Shown: positions 46,591-58,767 of the stretch, in pieces
Layout of the letters: the number at the start of each line of letters is the position of its first letter
Numbering within the stretch: the stretch's first letter is position 1
Position numbers and translations under genes: made by a program
Source of the DNA: Tillandsia leiboldiana
Taxonomy: Eukaryota; Streptophyta; Magnoliopsida; Poales; Bromeliaceae
DNA: 64,000 nt
Direction: 5' to 3'
NCBI GenBank assembly: GCA_029204045.2
Contig: CM055063.1
Span: forward strand, 40,953,562 to 41,017,561
The notes under the pieces: model-generated
Seen by the model: the letters and a program-made list of their open reading frames with translations, nothing else
The model's database searches: none
Told to the model about the DNA's origin: nothing

Positions 46591-48159
46591 TAACTCTTTT
46601 TGAAAACCATGCTTAGGTTAGGTTTTGTTTTGTGTTTTTGTTCCTTATCTAGTTTGTACATAGAACGTTAATTGAGTATTATTATAATGACTTTACTTGC
46701 ATCCTTTCATATTTTTGAGATATTTATTATGGTTTGGATATCATGATAATTCATTGATGCAATGATCATTTATATCCAATTAGTTCATTTTTAATTGATC
46801 AAAGTCAATTTCTCTCTTAATAATCTCTGGTATAGTTTTTTATCATATTTGAAAATTGAGTAAGTATGAACTCGAGATCAATTTTTGGTTGAATACCTTA
46901 TATCTTAAATAATTGATAGCCAATTGAGGGGGAAGTCTATTAAAATCTTTATGCTCAAAAGATGTGGAAAGAGTTACATCCCAATGAGGAGGGTGAAACT
47001 ACTACCACATGGAGGAAAGAGCTACCACCTCGGTCGTCCGAGTACTATGTGCAGCTACCACATGTATACAAAGCATGGTTTTTCGAGTGTTTAATTAGAT
47101 AAAATCCTTTTTGGAATACTTGACTCTGTCAAATTCCAAGGTTGGTATAAGGTGGGGATTTTATTGAAAGATGCTCAAAGAGCCACTCCTTACAATTAAT
47201 TGACTAGATATATTATCTAACATATTTGAGATTTCAAACATCTATCGATCTTGGTACTTCATCTATTTTACCATATTAATGATTTGATAAACGCATTAAT
47301 CATAAGATTATGATAGATGTCATTGAACTTGTTCACCTTTAAAGGTTTTAATTTTTATAAACTTTTCATTTCATTACTTGGATATTATTGATAGATTTAG
47401 CATAATCTATTTCTTTTGATGTGAAATGATGACTTTTGTTTAAAGTCGACATGCAAAAGTGCTTACATTACTTTTTCTGAATTTTCTGCAATTTTCTAAA
47501 TTTTTCTGAGAAAAAAGTTGGAGCCGATCCGGACTGGAAAATCCGTTCCGGATCCCGAACGCAGATAAACTCTGCGGGTAGCCGATCCGGCCTGGATTCC
47601 TGATCTATTTCGGACCGCGGCTAGGGTTTATATGAAACAAAAGGGTTTTTTGATTTTATTTCACCTCACAAGCTTTTGTTTTCAAGGCTCTAGAGTTTCT
47701 CCTCTCTAAACTTCAACCGATTTGGAGCCTTTCAAACTCGAGTTCTTCGAATCAAAGTAAGTTTCATGATCAAAACATAGGTTTTTCTCAAGTTTATCAA
47801 ACGTGCATGAAAATCTTGTATCTTTTTCGTTTTTGATTAGTTTTGGTCAAATTTCTTTTGAAATAAGAACTCTGAGTAGATTAGTTTTTGTTTATATGAT
47901 AGGTATTCTCTTGATTAAACGGATTTTTAGGCTTCGATTTCTGAAAATTCAGTTTTAGGGCATTAAATGAGAATTTTTGAAAATCATGGAATTGATCTAT
48001 TTTTTAAAATTCTATTTGCAAAACTAATTTGATTCCTAGTCTCTCTACATGATAATAATTGTTTACATACAATTTTTCAAATTTTTGAAAATAAACAATT
48101 TTTTCGTGTTTCTTGAGTCCTTGCTCGCAGGTTTCTCACATTCACAGGAAATAGCAACA
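46591..48159 (+). other. Spacer and internal promoter module of E, left-contig copy
   Basis: Equivalent to 57208-58767: purine tract near 46925, palindrome pairs at about 47525-47610, CTAGGGTTT and a TATA-like box near 47622-47632, and a leader intron with donor near 47757 and acceptor near 48130. No other coding sequence is seen. Confidence 0.7.
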
Positions 48160-49608
48160 ATGGTGTTTCCTTGGATAATAGTTCTTCTTGCTGCTATGGT
48201 TCACACAAGAGCAACGAACAAATTAAAGAGTGCAAAGAAACTCAAGAGAAAAGGTGAGTTTGTCCTCGTAAACGACTCCGAGACGGAATCTGAGAAGGAA
48301 GATGTGAACTGGGATGAACTAATGGACGACGAAACAGCGCCTGTTATATCAAAAGGGAAATCCCCTAGTACACCAAAGGAAAAGACAGCACCTACTGCTG
48401 TGGGAAAAAGGCAAAGCTCTGATGCCATCATCGTCTATCTCAATGAAAAGAAAGAGAGTAGCAAAACGGTTAGGACGAGCACGAGGGATTGAAATTGACG
48501 AACCAATGGCTCATGACTCACCACCTCGTGAGGAACACGTGTTTATAAATACAGACCGACTAAAGGCTTTTGAAAATTGAGAATGTATTGGAGAAAGACA
48601 CGTTAACATCGTGGCTCTTCGAGACCATTCCCCGTGCGTTTGGAAATTTGATTGAACAGGCGAATCTCCTTCAGGTTTGCAGATTTCCAGAAATGCTTGG
48701 ATACTGTTGGCATCGGGTAAGAACATTCTATACAAATGCACGACACCTTCAAGAAAATGAAGACGGTCCAATGGAGTTTTATACGAACGTCCAAGTGACA
48801 AGACTTAAATAACTCCACAATTAATGGCAAAGTCTTAGGGATGCAATCTAGTGTGTCAGGATTAACTACTTGAAAGGAAGGAGTTTAACAAACATGATGT
48901 GGCAAACTGTTGTGAAGGGAATATGTTTGGAGGAAACTCAGTCAATGGCAATTCAATTAAGTCCAAAGATCTTCGACTTGAGTACCGGTTCTCACACACT
49001 TCACACCTGTTACAACATTCTTCCAAACATGCAGACGAAAGTCCTAAGATGGGATCGAATGCTATTCTTATATCTCTTAGGACATCCGTCAGAGGCAGTG
49101 GGTCTAAATATCAAAACTCCATACATCATTTGGAATAGGATGACAAGGTACGTTGAAATCCTCATCCTACAGAAAGACTACCATTCCATTAATCATAATG
49201 AGGATTTTGAAGAAATTCAATGTTGATATCAGCTCTACAAGTTATCAACACTGCTTAGGTATGATTAATGATTCAACAGTGTTAAGTCTTTTCATAAACT
49301 GCCGCATGTCACCCCAACTCCTCCGCGCGGGAGAAACCCTCCGTCGACACTTCTGCATCACCTTCACGGCAAGTACCCATGTCAGATGATGAAGCGTCTG
49401 TCACGTCAATTTACAAGGAGCAGCAACGATAATCATTTGAACAAGAACAAATCACTAAAGAGCAGAAGCGCATTTCTGATGAGCTTGAACTCATCACCGC
49501 AGCCCAGATCACTTGACTAAGAAGTTCACTTCGATGAAAAAGTTGATGAAAAAGATGTTTTCAAAGATGGGCTGTACTAGCTCTGAGGACTCAGAGTCGG
49601 ACAATTGA
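48160..49608 (+). pseudogene. Third ORF of E, left-contig copy
   Basis: ATG at 48160, TGA at 49606-49608. Same protein as 58768-60222 but with extra frameshifts (for example near 48410 and 48810). Confidence 0.8.
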
Positions 49609-50276
49609 TTTGTTTCTAATCATTTTTTCTTTCTTTGCAGGTTTTTAGTTTTAGTTCTTACATTTCCTTTTGTTTTTGAACTTGTTAACTCCCTTTCATT
49701 TTTGTAATTTTGGCTATTTTAGTGACAAAAAGGGGAGAGAGATTTGAACTGGTTAAACACCTACACTGTGATGTGAGATGTGAGAACTTTGAACTTTGAA
49801 CCTTGGAAGGTAAGTATACAACAACGTTGGTTTTGTATTGTAAATAATTGCATGTCTCGACTAACTATTTGAGTAACTATTTGGGCATGTATTATTACTA
49901 ACAAGTTGTTGTTGACTAACATACTTATGACATTTGGTTTTTTATGCTTAGAAGATATGTCTATCTCTGATTGCTATCTTAATACATATCTGATTTCATA
50001 AATGTCATATGAGTATAAACTTCATCTCTCGGTTGGTTTTTGAATGAATGTTAAATTCTTGAGGTATCTAACGGTTTCTCTTGTCAAGAATTACTTTTTT
50101 TTGCAGAGAGTACAGATGTCTAAGTCTAGAGTATGTTTTAGGAGTTTATCTCATGTATCTAGTTTATTTGGATCTCAAATGTAAATTTTTGTTGTATGGT
50201 GATAGCAACAAAAATTTTTTTTTGAATTTCTTTAAGTGGATTTATGTTTTGTCACGAAACCGCCAAAGGGGGAGAT

Positions 50277-50693
50277 TGTTAGGGATTTTGTCTTTGCGTA
50301 TTTCGTGAAATGGTTAAGTCTTGAAGATTGAAGATGAAGATGGTTAGATCATATACCTCAATCTCAAGAAAAAGGAATTCAAAAGGATCAGGTACGTTTA
50401 ACTAAATAAATTTGGTGATCCGAATACTTCTTATATTGTAGAAACACTTGGATGGATTCTTAATTGCATAAAAAATTAAAACTGGACATGTTATATGTTC
50501 AGGATCCGGATCAGCGTATACAGTCCGGACCCCGAACATAGGGTAGTTCATGCGCAAATCCAGTCCGAACACATCCTTTTCAGTCTGGACCCCGAACGTG
50601 GATTTTGCAGAAACTGCATGAACAGTCCGGACCGTGGTTCTTCAGTCCGGATCCCGAACGTGGTTTTTCTGGAAAAATTTGTTTAGTGACGAC
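50277..50693 (+). repeat. 3' LTR of E, truncated (left-contig copy)
   Basis: Starts TGTTAGGGATTTTG after the PPT AAAGGGGGAGA (50265-50275) and is cut at GTGACGAC by the LTR of F. Confidence 0.9.
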
Positions 50694-50959
50694 TGTCACG
50701 CCCCGGGGTCGAAATGCGACCCGGGTCACCACAGATCCGCCGCCTGTACGGAGACTACCGTACAGACGAAGCGTCTAACCTGCAAAAGAGATCTATAGCT
50801 AACAAGTATCAGAGCTGAAAGGAAGCAGAAACACCAAGCGGTGAAAAGTCCAAGTACAGCAGTCCACTAGAACCCACAACATAAAGTACAAAAGCACTAA
50901 AAGGTACAAAAGTGGAAACTAAAAAGTACAAGTGACACTAACCACCGACACCACCGACT
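50694..50959 (-). repeat. Start of gypsy LTR F, left-contig copy
   Basis: TGTCACGCCCCGGGG and following sequence, same as 61317-61582, ending at the N gap. Confidence 0.9.
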
Positions 50960-51059
50960 NNNNNNNNNNNNNNNNNNNNNNNNNNNNNNNNNNNNNNNNN
51001 NNNNNNNNNNNNNNNNNNNNNNNNNNNNNNNNNNNNNNNNNNNNNNNNNNNNNNNNNNN
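50960..51059. other. Assembly gap (100 N)
   Basis: Exactly 100 N. The sequence on the left ends at ACCACCGACT and reappears ending at 61582; the sequence on the right begins TATTCACTCAG, which is also at 40453. The gap therefore joins two overlapping contigs and its true size is negative (about -10.5 kb). Confidence 0.97.
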
Positions 51060-51309
51060 TATTCACTCAGAAGGAGTTGAACTTGACGGAAAAGCTCTGG
51101 GTGGTTCGAGTTTAAAGGATTATGAGTGGAGTATCCCTTTATCATCCCGGCAAAGCCAAGTCGTGTAGATGCTTGAGTCGGAGGGAGAGTTTGAGTAGAT
51201 GATTTCGTGGCATGGCCCCGTTCGTTGAGCAGATGAGACGGTTGTAGATAGAGCGGTTGTATCCCTAGGGTGACTCTATGCTAGATTATGTCTTTGGTCG
51301 TGCCAGCCT
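51060..51309 (+). pseudogene. RNase H end of element C, duplicate at contig start
   Basis: Same sequence as 40453-40696 with many small indels; begins within the FTQKELNL motif and runs to the LTR of E. Not an independent gene. Confidence 0.9.
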
Positions 51310-52620
51310 TGTTCAGGGATTGTGGTCTTGGCGTATTTCGTGAAATGGTTAAGTCTTGAGATGAAGATGAAGATGGTTGGATATATACCTCAATCTCAAG
51401 AAAGAAATTCAAAAGGATCAGGTACGTTTAACTAAAAAGCTTGGTGTGATCCGAATACTTCTTATATGTAGAAAAAACACTTGGATGGATTCTTAATCGC
51501 AATAAAAAATCAAAAACTGGACATGTTATATGGTTCAGGATCCAGATCAGGGTACTCAGTCCGGACCCCGAACATAGGGTAGTTCATGCGCAATCCAGTC
51601 GGAACACATCTTGTTCAGTCCGGACCCCCGAACGTGGATTTTGCAGAAATTGATGATGAACAGTCCGGACCGTGGTTCTTCAGTCCGGATCCCGAACGTG
51701 GTTTTTCTGGAAAAATTCTTTTTAGTGACGACAGTCCGGATCGCATTATTCCAGTCCGGACCGTTGACCCGAAAACTTCCAGATAAGGTTTAGTTTTTTA
51801 TTCTTATCCACTTCCAATGGTTTCTAACCTATAAGTAAAACCCTAATTCTATCTTTTAGGGGTAATCCATAATAAATTTTTATCTCCGTAATGAATGAGA
51901 AATATAAACGGATGAAAAACTTATAAATCCAGATAAAGAGAAGAAAGGAAATAACTAGATTTAATTCTATGTTTCTTCATCTATATTAATTAATTTGATT
52001 CTAGGTTTTCTTACTCAGATTTTGAGTAGAATCAAATTAATGGATACTTAGATTGCATTTCCTATCTACTCTTTGATCTAAGTATTCGGCGGATCAACAC
52101 CACCAACAAAAACAACGATTTTCCCCAAAATCAGCGCGTGGATTCGCGTGGCCTTGTGGATTCAAGGTGCTACCGCTCTCGTGGATTCGGAGCGAGGTAG
52201 TTTCGTGTGATCGAGACGTACTACTTGGTGGAGACACGTGGATTTGGTCAGACGCTCGGTGGACTCGACGGTTGGATGCGTGGATTCGGCGTTGGACGCA
52301 AATCGTGGATTGGAGGCGCGTTGCGAAGTGAGCGGAGAAGATCAACTCGGAGCGTATGGAAAAAGGATGAGTCGTCTGTGAGTGCGTTATATCACCTTTG
52401 TACGTGTTATAATCTTAGTTGATTTCACTGTGTTATCGGTCCCGTGGTTTTTTACTCCTGGTTTTGGAGTTTTCCCATGTAAAAATCTTGCGTGTTATTT
52501 TTTTATTTCCGCATTGGGTTTTATTACGCAAAGATTTTTGAGTGTTTATTGTTTACACCTATTCACCCCGTTCTAGGTGTTTTTTTCCCCTATTTAGATC
52601 CATATTAGATATAACCCACA
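51310..52620 (+). repeat. 5' LTR of E (right-contig copy)
   Basis: 1,311 bp from TGTTCAGGGATTG to ATAACCCACA; error-prone compared with 40697-41998. Carries the same palindrome array (51540-51760) and TATA region. Confidence 0.9.
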
Positions 52621-52623
52621 AAG

Positions 52624-52634
52624 TGGTATCAGAG
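52624..52634 (+). other. Primer binding site of E (right-contig copy)
   Basis: TGGTATCAGAG four bases after the LTR. Confidence 0.92.
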
Positions 52635-52654
52635 AGGAAATAGGGTTGTAAACA

Positions 52655-54684
52655 ATGGTTGAAGGTGGAAACATCAACATACCCCCATTCTTCGATGGAA
52701 CAAACTATGCCTACTGGAAAGTACGGATGAGAGCATTTCTTATTTCCATCGATGAACGGGTGTGGCAATCAATCGAGTAAGGATGGTCAAATCCAACTGA
52801 AATTATTGCTAATGTTCGCACCATCAACCTAGGTCGAAATGGACCAAGGAAGAGATTGACTTATCTTCTTACAATGGCAAAGGAATTAACGCCTTATTTA
52901 ATGCTTTGTCACAAACTGAGTTCTCTCGCGTCTCGGCATGTGAGACTGCGAAAGAAATCTGGGATGTTCTACAAGTTACACATGAGGGAACAAACCTTGT
53001 GAAGATTCAAAAACTGCAAATGCTTACGAGCAAATTTGACTCTATTTTCATGGCAGAAAATGAATCTTTCACAGATTATTATACACGATTGCAAGACATC
53101 GTAAACACATGTGCTAACTTGGGAGAGAAAATTCCAGAATCTAAAGTTGTAAGAAAGATTTTAAGGACTCTTCCTGAAAGATTTCGTTCCAAGGTTACGG
53201 CCATTGAAACAATTAAACACCCGGATGAAATCCGTGTAGAAGAATTAGTTGGTGCACTTCAAACGTATGAAATGACATTTCCTACTAACTATTCTTCTGG
53301 AAAGGCATCCTCTTCTAAGTCTTCAGGTTTTGCGTTGAAAACGACAAAAGAAGAAGACACGGATTCATCCTCCTCAGACGATGACGAGAACCTATCAATG
53401 GAGGATTTTGAGAAGAAACTTGCACTCTTGACGAGGAAATTTCGCCGAAACTTTCGAAGGGGTAATTCTAGCAAAACTTCATCCTTCGTAAAGTCGAAGA
53501 AAGGCAAAGGGAATTCAAGCTTTAAGTCAAGATAGTAAGAGAGTTTTTCAAAGGATTAGAAAAACTCGGAGGGACAAGTCCAATGCTTCAAGTGCCGAGG
53601 CTACGGCCACATCTCAATGGAGTGTCCCAATAAGAATCCGACGAAGAAGAAGGTGATGCAAGCCGTCACTTGGGATGACACCTCAACGTCAAATGAGTCA
53701 TCTTCCAGTGATGAAGAAAATAACGCAACGGCATTCCACGCGTCCACATCTTCACCTTACGTATGCTTTATGGCAAGTACATCTGATTCATTGTCCAACT
53801 CCTCCCAAGTTGAAAAGAATGCAACGGACGACGAATCAAGTAATTCCGAAGGTGAAGACTTTGCTTTTGCCTACCATAAACTTTTAAAGGATTCAAAAAA
53901 ATTGGCAAAACAAAACAAGGGTTTGAGAGGGAGATTGCAGGATCTCGAAGAAGAAGCAAAAAGGGCAACTTCTCTCTCAAACGCTCTTGAAGTGGAAAGG
54001 GATAACTTGATCAAAGTAAATGTTTCCCTTCAAGAGAAAAATGAGCATTTCGAGAAGGAACACGTTAAATTGGTGGATAAAGCTGGTTACTTCTTAAAGC
54101 TCTACTCCGAGGCTCGTCATGGAAAAATGGAAATGACGAAGACCATTTTCCAACTTAAGGATGATTTAAAGAGATTTTCTTCTGGAAGGAACAAGTTGGA
54201 TAAGATGCTTGGTCTTGGTCAAATGAACCGTTTCGGCCTTGGATACAGTCGAACTAGAGACAGTCCTAGTTCGAGTGGAACAGTTTTTGTGCCTCAGTCG
54301 GTATCTCCTCCTCCAACGACGGAAATCACTGCATACAACGACAACAAGCCTACCTCACCTATTGCGGGTTCTTCAAGTTCAAAGGTATGTTTTCGTTGTG
54401 GTTTTGCAGGGCACATACGAAGAGATTGCAAGATTGGAGCGAAACGAACAAATCAAGCGCCTCTCACAACAACTACCAATGAGTTCACTCCCCGGAAATC
54501 AAAGAAGGATTTTTCAAAAGAAAAGAACATTGGTAGTACATCAAACAAGACGACGATGTCAAAGAAAAGCGATCAATCAAACAAGACGCTTTCACCAAAG
54601 GTAATAACTTCACAATCATTGCCGACGTACTCCAAAACTCAAAAGGTTGTGGTACGCAAAGGCGAATTCTTCCTTTGTCTTTGA
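52655..54684 (+). pseudogene. Sirevirus Gag of E, right-contig copy
   Basis: ATG at 52655; TAA at codon 42; a one-base loss near 52827 absent from the other copy; then open at 52906-53535, with stops at 53531-53536 and about 53558. The first knuckle CFKCRGYGHISMEC follows. The last part, 53617-54684, is open and holds the coiled coil and second knuckle (CFRCGFAGHIRRDC). It ends just after QKVVVRKGE, the same place as in B, with no protease after it. Confidence 0.88.
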
Positions 54685-57207
54685 ACCACGTTGGTACCAA
54701 CCGGCCATTAGAATTACTGCATATGGACTTAATGGGGCCGATTCGTCAACCATCTTTGGGAGGTAAATGGTATATATTTCTTTTGGTTGATGATTTCTCT
54801 AGATATACTTGGGTAACTTTTTTAAAAGAGAAAGCGGATACTTTCGACTCTTTTCATGAGGTTTGTCATCGTATTATGATTGAAAGAAATAAAAAGATCG
54901 TTCGTGTTCGAAGTGATAGAGGTGGAGAATTCGTCAATTCTAAATTCATTGATTTTTGCACTTCCAACGGCATAAAACATGAATTCTCAGCACCCTATAC
55001 ACCTCAACAGAATGGTGTAGTCGAGCGCAAAAACAGGGTTGTACAAGAGATGGCACGTGTTATGCTTCACAGCCGAAATTTACCGTTACATTTTTGGGCT
55101 GAAGCTGTGAACACCGCCGTCTACGTTATTAATCGAGTGTTTTTGCGCACGAGAACTTTAAATACACCATATGAGCTATGGTTCTGTAGAAAACCGAATA
55201 TCAAATATTTTTGAATCTTTGGGAGTCACTGTTATATTTTGCGTGATCGCGAAAATCTTGATAAATTTGACTCTCGAAGTGACGAAGGGATTTTCATGGG
55301 TTATTCTACAAACAGTAGAGCATATCGGGTATTTAACCTGGAATCTAAAACGATGGTAGAATCTATTAATGTTAAAGTAGATGAAGCTTTTCATTTTGCA
55401 TCTGATAAATCTACCCCGGATATGTCTCTAGATGATGATACTCCTGTAAATGCATCTTCTCATAATAATTCTTCCGATAAAGTTGATGCATCTAATGGTT
55501 CTTCTAGTTTATCTGATATGCAGGAATCATCACACGTACCTCCGAGTACTCCGTTACCTCAAACGCTACGTATCTCCAAGGATCATCCAGAATCGAACAT
55601 TATTGGAGACCCACGAGAAGGAGTCAGGACTCGGAGACAATTGGTTTGTGGAGTCGCATGTTACGTCTCCATGGTAGAACCAAAGAACATTGATGAAGCT
55701 CTTCAGGATGACTACTAGATTGAAGCAATGCAGGAAGAGCTCCATCAGTTCGAAAGAAACAAAGTCTGGGAACTAACGAAGCCACTGAAGCAACACAACG
55801 TGATTGGTAGTAAACGGATTTTCAAGAACAAGAAAAACGAGGATGGTACCATCATCATGAACAAAGCACGCCTAGTTGCTCAGGGCTATTCTCAAATTGA
55901 AGGAATAGACTTTGATGAGACGTTTGCCCCAGTAGCTCGACTCGAGTCGATTCGAATTTTGTTCGCAATTGCTTGTCACTTTAAAATCAAACTCTTTCAA
56001 ATGGACGTTAAGAGCGCGTTTTTAAATGGGTTTTTGAACGAGGAAGTTTATGTGGCTCAACCGAAAGGTTTTGTAGACTATAAACAACCTAACCATGTTT
56101 TTCGTTTGAAAAAGGCTCTTTACGGTCTAAAACAAGCACTACGAGCGTGGTACGAAAGGTTGACAAAGCACCTTTTGGAAAAAGGCTACACTCGAGGGGG
56201 AGCAGACCGGACTCTCTTTGTGAACCATTATCAGGATAACTTCATTGTGGCACAAATCTATGTCGATGACATTGTATTTGGTGCAATAAGAGACAATGAT
56301 GCTTCAAAATTCGCGGAAACGATGGAAAGCGAATTTGAGATGTCTATGATGGGCGAACTAACATACTTTCTTAGATTGCAAGTGAAACAAAATGAAGAAG
56401 GCATCCATCTGTGCCAATCCAAGTATGCAAAGGAGTTGGATCAAGAAGTTTGGATTAGAAAATTCTAAAGACTTTCCGACTCCAATGGGAACTAGCAATA
56501 AGGGATTAGGAAGTGAATCTCTTAGTGAAAGTGTAGACGAAAAGCTTTATCGTAGCATGATTGGAAGTCTACTCTACCTCACGGCTAGTCGCCCGGATAT
56601 ATCCTTTAGTGTTGGGATCTGCGCGAGATATCAGTCAGCACCAAAGGAGGTTCACCTGAAAGCGGTGAAAAGGATCATCCGGTACATCAAAGGTACATTA
56701 AATTTCGGAATTTGGTATCCTATGGGAACAACGCTTGACATAATAGGATATTCAGATTCCGATTGGGCAGGATCTGTGGATGATTGGAAAAGTACGAGTA
56801 GTGCATGTTTTTATCTTGGCCATTGCCTTGTTGCATGGCATAGTAAAAAGCAAAACTGCATTGTACTCTCGACTACCGAAGCGGAATATATCTCAGCAGG
56901 TAGTTGTTCAACTCAACTCATTTGGATGAAAAGCGTGTTGAGCGACTTCCAAATTTCAGTAATTTCGGTAACTATTCTTTGTGACAACACTAGTGCTATA
57001 AATATTTCTAAAAACCCTGTGTTGCACTCATGAACAAAACACATTGAACTTAGGTATCATTTTCTAAGAGAGCTAGTTGAATCAAGTATTCTTCAAATTT
57101 CCTATATTTCAACTGAAGATCAATTAGCTGACATTTTAACAAAACCTTTGCATCAAAAACGGTTTATTCATTTGCGTGAAGCGATAGGAATGGTTTCTTT
57201 GAAATAA
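54675..57207 (+). pseudogene. Sirevirus Pol of E, right-contig copy
   Basis: The frame opens in ELLHMDLMGPIRQPSLGG, just ahead of the integrase core (VDDFSRYTW, RSDRGGEF, NGVVERKN). Nonsense at 55212 (TGA, Arg in B) and 55716 (TAG, Trp in B). RT is open through DVKSAFLNG and YVDDIVFGA to a frameshift near 56440. RNase H (YSDSDWAGS, STTEAEYISAG) is open to a TGA at 57031 (Arg in B) and the homologous end is at 57205-57207. Pol is in the -1 frame relative to gag, whereas in B it is +1. Confidence 0.9.
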
Positions 57208-58138
57208 CTCTTTTTGAAACCATTGCTTAGGTTAGGTTTTGTTTTGTGTTTTTGTTCCTTATCTATGTTTGTACATAGAACGTTAATTGAGTATTATTAT
57301 AATTGACTTTACTTGCATCCTTTCATATTTTTGAGATATTTATTATGGTTTGGATATCATGATAATTCATTTGATGCAATGATCATTTATATCAATTAGT
57401 TCATTTTTAATTGATCAAAGTCAATTTCTCTCTTAATAATCTCTTGGTATAGTTTTTATCATATTTGAAAATTGAGTTAAGTATGAACTCGAGATCAATT
57501 TTTGGTTGAATACCTTATATCTTAAATAATTGATAGCCAATTGAGGGGGAGTCTATTAAAATCTTTATGCTCAAAAGATGTGGAAAGAGTTACATCCCAA
57601 TGAGGAGGGTGAAAACTACTACCACATGGAGGAAAGAGCTACCACCTCGGTCGTCCGAGTACTATGTGCAGCTACCACATGTATACAAAGCATGGTTTTT
57701 CGAGTTAATTAGATAAAATACTTTTTGGAATACTTGACTCTGTCAAATTCCAAGGTTGGTATAAGGTGGGGATTTTATTGAAAGATGCTCAAAGAGCCAC
57801 TCCTTACAATTAATTGACTAGATATATTATCTAACATATTTGAGATTTCAAACATCTATCGATCTTGGTACTTCATCTATTTTACCATATTAATGATTTG
57901 ATAAACGCATTAATCATAAGATTATGATAGATGTCATTGAACTTGTTCAACTTTAAAGGTTTTAATTTTTATAAATTTTCATTTCATTACTTGGATATTA
58001 TTGATAGATTTAGCATAATCTATTTCTTTTGATGTGAAATGATGACTTTTGTTTAAAGTCGACATGCAAAAGTGCTTACATACTTTTTCTGAATTTTCTG
58101 CAATTTTTCTAAATTTTTCTGAAGAAAAAGTTGGAGCC
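57208..58138 (+). other. Non-coding spacer of E
   Basis: Counterpart of 2874-3807. Contains an internal purine tract CAATTGAGGGGGAGTC (about 57538-57553) and CTACCAC repeats with the CTCGG/CCGAG hairpin (about 57645-57660). No ORF. Confidence 0.6.
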
Positions 58139-58251
58139 GATCCGGACTGGAAAATCCGTTCCGGATCCCGAACGCAGATAAACTCTGCGGGTAGCCGATC
58201 CGGACTGGATTCCTGATCTATTTCGGACCGCGGCTAGGGTTTATATGAAAC
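58139..58251 (+). promoter_or_regulatory. Internal promoter-like module of E
   Basis: Palindrome-like units at 58139, 58158, 58197 and about 58219 (19-23 bp within pairs, 58-61 bp between pairs), the second running into CCCGAACGCAG. Then CTAGGGTTT and TTTATATGAA (58234-58250). A CT-rich leader follows. This is the same order as in the LTR and in B. Confidence 0.6.
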
Positions 58252-58365
58252 AAAAGGGTTTTTGATTTTATTTCACCTCAAGCTTTTGTTTTCAAGGCTC
58301 TAGAGTTTCTCTCTCTAAACTTCAACCGATTTGGAGCCTTTCAAACTCGAGTTCTTCGAATCAAA

Positions 58366-58738
58366 GTAAGTTTTCATGATCAAAACATAGGTTTTTCTCA
58401 AGTTTATCAAAACGTGCATGAAAATCTTGTATCTTTTTCGTTTTTGATTAGTTTTTGGTCAAATTTCTTTTGAAATAAGAACTCTGAGTAGATTAGTTTT
58501 GTTTATATGATAGGTATTCTCTTGATTAACGGATTTTTAGGCTTCGATTTCTGAAAATTCAGTTTTAGGGCATTAAATGAGAATTTTTGAAAATCATGGA
58601 ATTGATCTATTTTTAAAATTCTATTTGCAAAACTAATTTGATTCCTAGTCTCTCTACATGATAATAATTGTTTAAATACAATTTTTCAAATTTTTGAAAA
58701 TAAACAATTTTTTCGTGTTCTTGAGTCTTTGCTCGCAG
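58366..58738 (+). other. Putative 5'-leader intron of the third ORF in E
   Basis: Donor AAA|GTAAGT at 58366 and acceptor TTTGCTCGCAG ending at 58738; 373 nt, AT-rich, about 30 nt before the ATG. Matches 2208-2588 of B. Confidence 0.5.
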
Positions 58739-58767
58739 GTTTCTCACATTCACAGGAAATAGCAACA

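Larger units (their letters stand above)
40697..50693 (+). mobile_element. Sirevirus element E, left-contig copy
   Basis: Plus strand: 5' LTR 40697-41998, PBS, gag, pol, spacer, internal promoter module, third ORF, PPT, 3' LTR 50277-50693 cut by F. It is the same locus as 51310-61316. From about 43760 to the gap this copy has frequent single-base insertions and deletions relative to the other, as expected of a poorly corrected contig end. Confidence 0.88.
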
